From: Pseudomonadota bacterium | GTDB taxonomy: Bacteria; Pseudomonadota; Alphaproteobacteria; Rhodobacterales; Rhodobacteraceae | Assembly (NCBI GenBank): GCA_021813645.1 | Contig: JAKAJW010000018.1 | Span: forward strand, 1-6,629 | Direction: 5' to 3' | Length of the DNA: 6,629 nucleotides | Shown here: piece by piece, positions 1 to 5,310 of the stretch | Layout of the letters: each line of letters opens with the position of its first letter | How positions within the stretch are numbered: the stretch's first letter is position 1 | The notes under the pieces: model-generated | Told to the model about the DNA's origin: nothing | The model's database searches: none | The model's input: the letters and a program-made list of their open reading frames with translations, nothing else | Translations under genes and position numbers: made by a program

Positions 1-1
1 C

Positions 2-100
2 GCCGCCGCACCCGCGGCGCCGGCCGCCCCACCGCCGCCTTCGGCCGCGGCGCCGCGGATCGAACCGGACATCGCCCCCGACACCGACGCAGAAAGGTAG
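2..100 (+). CDS. C-terminal end of an unidentified protein with an Ala/Pro-rich tail (5' truncated)
   Basis: The frame beginning at base 2 is open from the window edge to a TAG at 98-100, giving 32 residues. The first 18 are almost only Ala and Pro (with one Ser). The rest is acidic and ends in the residues DTDAER. Third codon positions are nearly all G or C, as in the real genes here, and the stop lies three bases before the alaX ATG. The last codons also contain the alaX ribosome-binding site. This suggests an operon with translational coupling. Ala/Pro-rich tails occur as linkers or disordered ends in many unrelated proteins, so the fragment does not identify the family. I cannot name the product; the missing upstream part would decide. 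Confidence 0.65.
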   Translation, partial: AAAPAAPAAPPPPSAAAPRIEPDIAPDTDAER

Positions 101-103
101 CCC

Positions 104-829
104 ATGCCGACCGAGCTTCTGTTCCGAACCGATGCCTACCTTGACACGGCGCCGGGCGTGGTCGTCGGGCATACGCCAGAGGGCGGGCTGATCCTCGACC
201 GGACGGTGTTCTACGCCACCGGGGGCGGCCAGCCGGGCGATGCCGGCTGGGTCTCCGGGCCGGACGGGCAGCGGATCGAGATCGCCACGGCCGTCAAGGG
301 CGAGGCCGGCGCGGTGGTGCTGGTGCCGGCGCAGCCGCAGGCGCTTCCGGCGGTCGGCAGCGAGGTGACCCAGACGCTGGACTGGATGCGCCGGCACCGG
401 CACATGCGGGTGCATACGGCGCTGCATCTGCTGTCGGTGGTGATCCCGCTGCCGGTGACCGGTGGACAGATCGGCGTGGAGAAGGGGCGGCTGGACTTCG
501 ACATGCCGGAGCCGCCCGAGGATATCGCGGCGCTCGAGGCTGAGTTGAACGCCCTGATCGCCCGCGATCTGCCGGTGACGGAAGACTGGATCAGCGACGA
601 AGAGCTGCTGGCCAACCCCGGCCTGGTGAAGACCATGTCGGTGATGCCGCCGACCGGTCAGGGCCGGGTGCGGCTGGTCCGGATCGGCCTCGGCGAGGGC
701 CAGGTGGACCTGCAGCCCTGCGGCGGCACCCATGTTGCGCGCACCGCCGAAATCGGCCGGGTAAGCCTTGGGAAGATCGAGAAGAAAGGCCGGCAGAACC
801 GCCGGGTCTCGGTGTTTCTGGCGCCGTGA
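104..829 (+). CDS. alaX: Free-standing alanyl-tRNA editing hydrolase AlaX (AlaX-M-like)
   Basis: The 241-residue protein matches the second additional domain (SAD) fold of alanyl-tRNA synthetase. Family members hydrolyse Ser (or Gly) wrongly attached to tRNA-Ala in the cytoplasm, backing up AlaRS editing. The zinc-binding residues are complete: HxxxH at H104/H108 and CxxxH at C206/H210 within QPCGGTHV. The GGGQPGD motif sits at residues 40-46 in the N-terminal beta-barrel-like part. The length fits medium AlaX proteins, which carry that N-terminal domain, rather than the short form of about 155 residues. There is no aminoacylation domain and no C-Ala oligomerisation domain, so this is not a truncated alaS. 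The ATG is preceded by AAAGG (93-97) at 6-nt spacing, inside the end of the upstream gene, which supports this start and an operon. The family is secure; the precise specificity is inferred. Confidence 0.93.
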   Translation: MPTELLFRTDAYLDTAPGVVVGHTPEGGLILDRTVFYATGGGQPGDAGWVSGPDGQRIEIATAVKGEAGAVVLVPAQPQALPAVGSEVTQTLDWMRRHRHMRVHTALHLLSVVIPLPVTGGQIGVEKGRLDFDMPEPPEDIAALEAELNALIARDLPVTEDWISDEELLANPGLVKTMSVMPPTGQGRVRLVRIGLGEGQVDLQPCGGTHVARTAEIGRVSLGKIEKKGRQNRRVSVFLAP

Positions 830-855
830 GGGCAGCGGCAGCCGGCTAATGGGCC

Positions 856-883
856 TTGCGCTGCTCACGTTTTCGCGCATATT
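856..883 (+). promoter_or_regulatory. Weak candidate sigma-70-type promoter for the kup pair
   Basis: TTGCGC (856-861) and CATATT (878-883) are separated by 16 bp in the most AT-rich part of the 210-bp gap between alaX and the first kup gene. The -35 box matches consensus at 3 of 6 positions and the -10 box at 4 of 6. Transcription would start near 890, giving a leader of about 150 nt that contains the two hairpins described below. The match is poor enough that chance is a real alternative. No better pair was found in the gap. Confidence 0.22.
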
Positions 884-955
884 TCCGCGCTCGAGCGGGG
901 CGAGTCGGTTCGGCCCTCTCGCGCAGCGCTTGACCAAGGGCGCGCAACACGGAGC

Positions 956-1004
956 CGGATCGGTGCGCCATTGTGCGACCACCAGGGACAATCGCACCGG
1001 GCCG
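956..1004 (+). promoter_or_regulatory. Long imperfect inverted repeat (hairpin) in the leader of the first kup gene
   Basis: CGGTGCG (961-967) pairs with CGCACCG (993-999). After a two-base bulge (CC, 968-969), ATTGT (970-974) pairs with ACAAT (988-992). The loop is 13 nt and could close further with two more C-G pairs. Outside the core, CGG (956-958) can pair with CCG (1002-1004) across a mismatch and a wobble pair. No T-run follows, so it is not a classic intrinsic terminator. Its place 41 nt before the kup start fits either a leader RNA structure or a protein-binding operator. The pairing is visible in the sequence; the function is inference. Confidence 0.45.
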
Positions 1005-1016
1005 CTTTCGAGCGGC
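1001..1016 (+). promoter_or_regulatory. Short TTCG-loop hairpin just upstream of the kup ribosome-binding site
   Basis: GCCGCT (1001-1006) and AGCGGC (1011-1016) form a perfect 6-bp stem around the tetraloop TTCG (1007-1010). The closing pair is T-A rather than the C-G of the exceptionally stable UUCG class. The stem ends 11 nt before the ribosome-binding site. It would compete with the outer pairs (1002-1004) of the larger hairpin next to it. It could set mRNA stability or ribosome access, or it could be a chance product of GC-rich sequence. Confidence 0.35.
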
Positions 1017-1027
1017 GGGCGGCGCCA

Positions 1028-1035
1028 AGAGAAGG
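1028..1035 (+). promoter_or_regulatory. Ribosome-binding site that fixes the first kup start
   Basis: The purine run AGAGAAGG ends 4 nt before the ATG at 1040. It favours this start over an in-frame TTG at 971, which has no such site and would run translation through the hairpin region. Confidence 0.7.
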
Positions 1036-1039
1036 TCCT

Positions 1040-2977
1040 ATGTTAGCGACATTGCGCGACGTGCCGCAGGGCACAGACGTCGAGGCCTTGGCCGACGCCG
1101 AGAGCGAGGGGCATGCGCCGCAGAAGGGCGGTTTGCTGGCCCTGACCATCGGCGCGGTGGGGGTCGTCTACGGCGACATCGGCACGAGTCCGATCTACGC
1201 GGTACGCGAGAGCCTGCGCGCCGTGGCCGAGAACGGGTTGCAGCGCAGTGAGATCATCGGCGTCATCTCGGTGCTGATCTGGACGCTTATGATCATTGTG
1301 ACGATGAAATACGTCACCTTGCTGCTGCGGGCCGACAACCGGGGCGAAGGCGGGGTGCTTGCACTCTATACGCTGGTTCGTCTCGCCCTCGGGCGGCGCT
1401 CGTTCTGGGTGCTCGGCCTCGGCATCGCCGGGGCCGCATTGTTTTTCGGCGACGCGATCATCACCCCCGCGATCTCGGTGCTCTCGGCGGTCGAGGGGCT
1501 GGAACTGATCACGCCGGCGGCGCAGGACTTCGTGATTCCGCTGACGATCGGCATCCTGATCGCGCTGTTTCTGGTTCAGAGTCGCGGCACCGGCGCCGTC
1601 TCGGCGGCTTTCGGCCCGATTACCGCCGTGTGGTTCGTGACCCTGGCGCTGACCGGGCTACGCAACATCCTGCACGATCCGGCGATCCTGGTGGCCTTCA
1701 ATCCGCTCGACGCGGTGCGCTTTCTGATCGGCGAGGGGCCGCTGGCCTTCGTCGTGTTGGGGGCGATCTTCCTGGCGGTGACGGGGGCGGAGGCGCTCTA
1801 TGCCGATCTCGGCCATTTCGGCAAGCGGCCGATCCGGCTTGCCTGGCTTGGCCTGGTCTTCCCGGCGCTGGTGCTGAACTACCTGGGGCAGGGCGCTCTG
1901 GTGCTGGCCAAGCCCGGCGCGATCGACGATCCGTTCTTCCTGATGGTGCCGCATGCGCTGCTGCCGGTGCTGGTGGTGATGGCGACCGTGGCGACCGTGA
2001 TCGCCAGTCAGGCGGTGATCACCGGCGCCTATTCGATGACCCGCGCGGCGGTTCAGCTCGGCTTTCTGCCGCGGCTTGGCATTCGCCACACTTCGGAACA
2101 GCAGAGCGGCCAGATCTATATGGCCTCGGTCAACTGGCTGCTGTTCTTCGGGGTGATCGCGCTGGTGCTGTCGTTCCGCTCCTCGTCGGCGCTGGCGTCG
2201 GCCTATGGCATCGCGGTGACCGGAACCATGGTGGTGACGACGATCCTGGCCTGCATCCTGATGCTGAAGGGCTGGCAGCGGCCGGTGTGGCAGGTTGGCC
2301 TGATCGTGGCGCCGTTGCTGACGCTGGAGGCGGCCTTCCTTGCCTCCAACCTGCTCAAGCTGCCCGACGGCGGCTATGTGCCGGTGCTGCTCGCGATCAG
2401 TCTCGGGGTCATCATGTGGACCTGGTGGCGCGGCGTCCAGCTGACCATGACGCGCGAGAGCCGGCAGAAGGTCGATATGGACGGATTCGCCCATTCGATC
2501 GCCGATTCCCAACATGTGCTGCACGCCCGCGGCACGGCTTTCTTCTTCACCTCGGATCCGACCGCGGTGCCGCAGGCGCTGCTGCACAATCTCAAGCACA
2601 ACCAGGTTCTGCATGAGAAGAACGTCATCCTCACCATCGAAACGCTACGGATTCCGCATTGCCCGCCGGAAGAGCGCATCGAATACGCGCCGATCGACGA
2701 TCACTTCGCCCGGCTGAAACTGCGCTATGGTTTCATGGAGACGCCGAACCTCAGCCGCACGCTTGGGCAGGCGCGGCGGCAGGGGCTGAAGTTCGACGTG
2801 ATGGCCACCTCGTTCTTCCTTGGGCGGCGCAAGGTGATCCTGGGCGGGCGGGCCGGTCTGGGCCGACTGCTGGATCGCCTGTTCATCGCACTAACCCGTT
2901 TCTCAACCGATCCGAGCGAGTTCTACTCGTTGCCGCGCGACCGCGTGGTCGAGCTGGGCTCGCGGATCACTGTCTGA
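1040..2977 (+). CDS. kup: Low-affinity potassium uptake transporter Kup, first copy
   Basis: This 645-residue inner-membrane protein belongs to the KUP/HAK/KT family, which imports K+ and is thought to couple it to H+ symport. After a hydrophilic N-terminus of about 33 residues comes the family signature GAVGVVYGDIGTSP (38-51). RADNRGEGG (97-105) and EALYADLGHFG (251-261) follow. About twelve hydrophobic segments are spread over residues 34-463, then a soluble C-terminal domain (about 464-645) with NLKHNQVLHE (517-526). Acidic residues D46 and E251 match positions I recall as essential in E. coli Kup. A third is Asp here (D138) where E. coli has Glu. The length is usual (E. coli Kup is 622). 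The ATG at 1040 has a good ribosome-binding site and aligns one residue from the start of the second copy. An in-frame TTG at 971 would add 23 residues but is unlikely. Only 22 bp separate it from the second kup, so the two are probably one operon. Confidence 0.95.
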   Translation: MLATLRDVPQGTDVEALADAESEGHAPQKGGLLALTIGAVGVVYGDIGTSPIYAVRESLRAVAENGLQRSEIIGVISVLIWTLMIIVTMKYVTLLLRADNRGEGGVLALYTLVRLALGRRSFWVLGLGIAGAALFFGDAIITPAISVLSAVEGLELITPAAQDFVIPLTIGILIALFLVQSRGTGAVSAAFGPITAVWFVTLALTGLRNILHDPAILVAFNPLDAVRFLIGEGPLAFVVLGAIFLAVTGAEALYADLGHFGKRPIRLAWLGLVFPALVLNYLGQGALVLAKPGAIDDPFFLMVPHALLPVLVVMATVATVIASQAVITGAYSMTRAAVQLGFLPRLGIRHTSEQQSGQIYMASVNWLLFFGVIALVLSFRSSSALASAYGIAVTGTMVVTTILACILMLKGWQRPVWQVGLIVAPLLTLEAAFLASNLLKLPDGGYVPVLLAISLGVIMWTWWRGVQLTMTRESRQKVDMDGFAHSIADSQHVLHARGTAFFFTSDPTAVPQALLHNLKHNQVLHEKNVILTIETLRIPHCPPEERIEYAPIDDHFARLKLRYGFMETPNLSRTLGQARRQGLKFDVMATSFFLGRRKVILGGRAGLGRLLDRLFIALTRFSTDPSEFYSLPRDRVVELGSRITV

Positions 2978-2999
2978 CCCGATACAATCAAGGCTATTC

Positions 3000-4940
3000 A
3001 TGGCGGCCAGCAAGCTTAGCGACCTTCCCGCAGGGACCGATATTGCCAGCTTCGAGGACGAAGGGCAGGAGGTTCAGGACCACCGCAAGAGCAGTCTGGC
3101 GATGCTGACAATCGGCGCCGTCGGCGTTGTCTACGGCGATATCGGCACCAGCCCGCTTTACGCGATGCGCGAGGCGCTGCGCCCCGTCGCGGTGGACGGC
3201 CTGACCCGGTTCGAGGTGCTCGGCGTCCTGTCCTTGCTGATCTGGTCGCTGACGCTGATCGTGACGTTGAAATACGTCCTCTATCTCCTGCGCGCCGACA
3301 ACCGGGGCGAGGGCGGCGTGCTGGCGCTCTACACGCTGTCGCGGCTGGCGATCGGTCGGCGTTCGCTCGGCGTGCTGGCGCTCGGCATCGCCGGCGCCTC
3401 GCTGTTTCTCGGCGATGCGGTCATCACCCCGGCGATCTCGGTGCTGTCGGCGGTCGAGGGCATCGGCTTGGTGGCGCCGAGCTTTGAGGCCTTCGTTCTG
3501 CCCGCCACGGTGGGCATCCTGCTCGGCCTGTTCCTGGTGCAGAGGCATGGCACGCATGCGATTTCGGCCGCCTTCGGCCCGATCATGGCGGTGTGGTTCA
3601 CGACCATGGCCGGCACCGGGCTGATGCATCTGGTCGGCGACCCCGAGGTGCTCTGGGCCTTCGACCCGTTCTACGCCATCCTGTTCCTGGCGCGCCACGG
3701 CTTTGTCGCCTTCATCGTGCTGGGCGCCGTCTTCCTGGCGGTGACCGGCGCCGAGGCGCTCTATGCCGACCTCGGCCATTTCGGCCGCACGCCGATCCGG
3801 CTGGCCTGGTTCGTGCTGATCTTCCCGGCCCTGGTGATCAACTATCTCGGCCAGGGCGCCCTCGTGCTGTCGGATCCGAAGACGCTCGAGAATCCTTTCT
3901 TCCTGATGGTGCCGTCCTGGGCGTTGCCGGCGCTCGTGGCGCTGGCGACCATGGCGACGGTCATCGCGGCGCAGGCGGTGATCACCGGGGCCTATTCGAT
4001 GGCCCGCGCCGCGGTGGCGCTTGGCCTGCTGCCGCGGATGGCGATCGTGCATACCTCGGAGCGGCAGAGCGGGCAGATCTATATCCCGACCGTGAATTGG
4101 CTGCTTCTGGGGGGCGTCCTGTCCTTCGTCTTGGTGTTCCGCTCCTCCGAGGCGCTGGCCTCGGCCTATGGCATCGCGGTGACTGGGGCGATGATCGTCG
4201 ATACCACGCTGGGCATCATCTATTCGCGGCGCGGCTGGAAGCTTGCCTGGTGGATGATCCTGCCCGGAGCGATCCCGCTGGTGGCGCTGGAGGGAACCTT
4301 CCTCCTGTCGAACCTGACCAAGGTGCCGGAGGGCGGCTATATTCCGCTGACGCTCTCCTTCGCCATCGGCATGACGATGTGGACCTGGTGGCGCGGCACG
4401 CAACTGGTCCTGCTGCGCGAAAGCAAGGAGAAGGTCGACATGGACGGTTTCGCCCATTCGATCGCCGACAGCGCCACCGTGAAGCGGGTCGACGGAACCG
4501 CCTTCTTCCTGACCTCCGACCCCACCGCCGTGCCGCAGGCTTTGCTGCACAATCTCAAGCACAACAAGGTGCTGCACGAGCGGAACGTGATTCTGACCGT
4601 GGAGACTCTGCGAATCCCGCTCGCTCCGGAAGACGAACGGGTGGAATACACGCCGATCGACGAGCATTTCTCGCGGCTTCGGCTGCGCTTCGGCTTCATG
4701 GAGACGCCGAACCTGTCGCGGGCGCTGGTCCATGCCCGAAGGGCGGGGCTGCGTTTCGACGTGATGTCGACCTCGTTCTTCCTCGGCCGGCGCAAGATCA
4801 TCATGGGCACGCGGGCCGGTCTGGCCCGCTTCCTTGACCGGCTCTATGTGACGCTGGGCCGGTTCTCGGCCGACCCGTCGGAGTTCTACCACCTGCCGCG
4901 CGATCGCGTGGTTGAACTCGGCTCGCGGATTACCGTCTGA
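3000..4940 (+). CDS. kup: Low-affinity potassium uptake transporter Kup, second tandem copy
   Basis: This 646-residue KUP-family K+ transporter aligns with its upstream neighbour without gaps from residue 32 on, with about 69 % identical residues (426 of 615, counted by hand). It keeps GAVGVVYGDIGTSP (39-52), RADNRGEGG (98-106), EALYADLGHFG (252-262) and the acidic residues D47, D139 and E252. The cytoplasmic C-terminal domain is intact and ends in the same ten residues, VVELGSRITV. Identity is highest in the first helix, the ALYADLGHFG region and the C-terminal domain. It is lowest at the N-terminus and in the last two or three membrane segments (about 42 % over first-copy residues 401-460). 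Synonymous sites differ widely even where protein is identical, so the duplication is old. AAGG (2990-2993) lies 6 nt before the ATG. Both copies look functional; different affinity or regulation is possible but cannot be read from sequence. Confidence 0.95.
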   Translation: MAASKLSDLPAGTDIASFEDEGQEVQDHRKSSLAMLTIGAVGVVYGDIGTSPLYAMREALRPVAVDGLTRFEVLGVLSLLIWSLTLIVTLKYVLYLLRADNRGEGGVLALYTLSRLAIGRRSLGVLALGIAGASLFLGDAVITPAISVLSAVEGIGLVAPSFEAFVLPATVGILLGLFLVQRHGTHAISAAFGPIMAVWFTTMAGTGLMHLVGDPEVLWAFDPFYAILFLARHGFVAFIVLGAVFLAVTGAEALYADLGHFGRTPIRLAWFVLIFPALVINYLGQGALVLSDPKTLENPFFLMVPSWALPALVALATMATVIAAQAVITGAYSMARAAVALGLLPRMAIVHTSERQSGQIYIPTVNWLLLGGVLSFVLVFRSSEALASAYGIAVTGAMIVDTTLGIIYSRRGWKLAWWMILPGAIPLVALEGTFLLSNLTKVPEGGYIPLTLSFAIGMTMWTWWRGTQLVLLRESKEKVDMDGFAHSIADSATVKRVDGTAFFLTSDPTAVPQALLHNLKHNKVLHERNVILTVETLRIPLAPEDERVEYTPIDEHFSRLRLRFGFMETPNLSRALVHARRAGLRFDVMSTSFFLGRRKIIMGTRAGLARFLDRLYVTLGRFSADPSEFYHLPRDRVVELGSRITV

Positions 4941-4946
4941 GCCCCC

Positions 4947-4976
4947 TTGCCTTCGGCCCCGGCCTGACGGTAGAAG
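4947..4976 (+). promoter_or_regulatory. Candidate promoter of the tRNA-Ser gene
   Basis: TTGCCT (4947-4952) and TAGAAG (4971-4976) are 18 bp apart, each matching consensus at 4 of 6 positions. Transcription would begin around 4982-4984, only a few bases before the mature tRNA 5' end. A GC-rich stretch follows the -10 box, as is usual for stable-RNA promoters. A 6-bp inverted repeat (CCGGCC 4959-4964, GGCCGG 4976-4981) overlaps the elements but has no T-run, so it is not a convincing kup terminator. The tRNA could instead be processed from kup read-through transcript. Confidence 0.38.
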
Positions 4977-4985
4977 GCCGGCACC

Positions 4986-5075
4986 GGAGAGGTGGCCGAG
5001 TGGTCGAAGGCGCACGCCTGGAAAGTGTGTAGGCGGGGAACCGTCTCGCGGGTTCGAATCCCGCTCTCTCCGCCA
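4986..5075 (+). tRNA. tRNA-Ser (anticodon GGA), CCA encoded
   Basis: The 90-nt sequence folds as a class II tRNA. The acceptor stem GGAGAGG (4986-4992) pairs with TCTCTCC (5065-5071), with one terminal G-T pair. The discriminator is G5072 and the encoded CCA is at 5073-5075. The anticodon stem CACGC/GTGTG (5013-5017, 5025-5029) encloses loop CTGGAAA, placing anticodon GGA at 5020-5022, which reads UCC and UCU. The long variable arm expected for serine has a 5-bp stem (5032-5036 with 5041-5045) and a GGAA loop. The T arm GCGGG-TTCGAAT-CCCGC spans 5048-5064. The long arm, anticodon and G discriminator all agree on serine. It sits 45 bp after kup2, on the same strand. Confidence 0.97.
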
Positions 5076-5173
5076 GAAATCACCAACAATCGGCGTTCGT
5101 TCGGCTGCGACTGCGGTCGGCGAGGGGCCGTCTGCCGGGCTCGGATCTGGGGTAGGGCGGCCTGCGGTGATGG

Positions 5174-5201
5174 GCGCCGGGTCCGGCCCGCGACGCTTTT
5201 T
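5174..5201 (+). terminator. Possible intrinsic terminator downstream of tRNA-Ser
   Basis: GCG (5174-5176) pairs with CGC (5194-5196), and after a small internal loop CGGG (5178-5181) pairs with CCCG (5187-5190) around loop TCCGG. TTTTT (5197-5201) follows directly, the only such T-run in the gap. The stem is interrupted, so strength is uncertain. It would end the tRNA transcript about 100 nt past the mature 3' end. A rival stem starting at 5184 overlaps its 3' arm. Confidence 0.38.
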
Positions 5202-5219
5202 CGGTCTATGCGCGGGCTG
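5184..5219 (+). other. 9-bp stem that competes with the possible terminator
   Basis: CGGCCCGCG (5184-5192) pairs with CGCGGGCTG (5211-5219), with one G-T pair, around an 18-nt loop that contains the T-run 5197-5201. It uses the same bases as the 3' arm of the possible terminator, so the two cannot form together. The rest of the 5076-5310 gap shows only small inverted repeats, such as TTGCCG (5260-5265) with CGGCAA (5282-5287). I see no convincing gene or promoter in it. Confidence 0.3.
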
Positions 5220-5310
5220 ACGGGTTTGGCTTGCGTCAGGTCAACGTGCCCGCGGAACATTGCCGCTAGGCTTGCATGCGACGGCAAGTGTGGCTGTGGA
5301 CGGGGCGGCG

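Noticed and set aside
888..897. Perfect 10-bp palindrome CGCTCGAGCG.
   Set aside because: It is short and GC-rich, with no T-run and no second copy nearby that I could find. It is probably chance, though it lies close to the possible kup transcription start.
930..958. TTGACC at 930-935, a near-consensus -35 box.
   Set aside because: No acceptable -10 box lies 16-19 bp downstream; the sequence there is AGCCGG-like.
846..1028. A 60-codon minus-strand frame filling the alaX-kup gap, with a basic C-terminus.
   Set aside because: It needs a TTG start, its third positions are clearly less G/C-rich than the real genes here, and it covers the leader hairpins. A small real gene is not excluded, but I find no positive support.
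971..1039. A 23-residue N-terminal extension of the first Kup from a TTG at 971.
   Set aside because: No ribosome-binding site precedes the TTG. The ATG at 1040 has a good one and aligns with the second copy's start.
1658..2614. A 318-codon minus-strand open frame within the first kup gene.
   Set aside because: It has the same register and the same cause as the antisense frame of kup2; it breaks where kup1 does use CTA, as at 1655-1657. It is a shadow of the coding strand.
1040..4940. The kup tandem as a recent duplication, or as a mobile or repeat unit.
   Set aside because: Synonymous differences are dense along the whole length, and there are no flanking direct repeats or transposase remnants.
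2994..5015. A 673-codon open frame on the minus strand covering all of the second kup gene.
   Set aside because: Its codons are in exact register with kup2, so its stops could only arise from sense TTA, CTA or TCA codons. This GC-rich gene uses none of them, which leaves the antisense frame open by itself. The product is a charged, low-complexity sequence, and the kup frame is certain.
104..5075. A functional link between AlaX (removes Ser from tRNA-Ala) and the nearby tRNA-Ser gene.
   Set aside because: AlaX acts on mischarged tRNA-Ala, not tRNA-Ser, and two kup genes and a separate promoter lie between them. The proximity looks accidental.
4886..5287. A 133-codon minus-strand frame across the tRNA-Ser gene, containing GESGIRTRE.
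   Set aside because: It is the reverse translation of the tRNA-Ser itself. Antisense tRNA-Ser frames give this kind of GESGIRTR-type peptide and are a familiar source of false hypothetical proteins.
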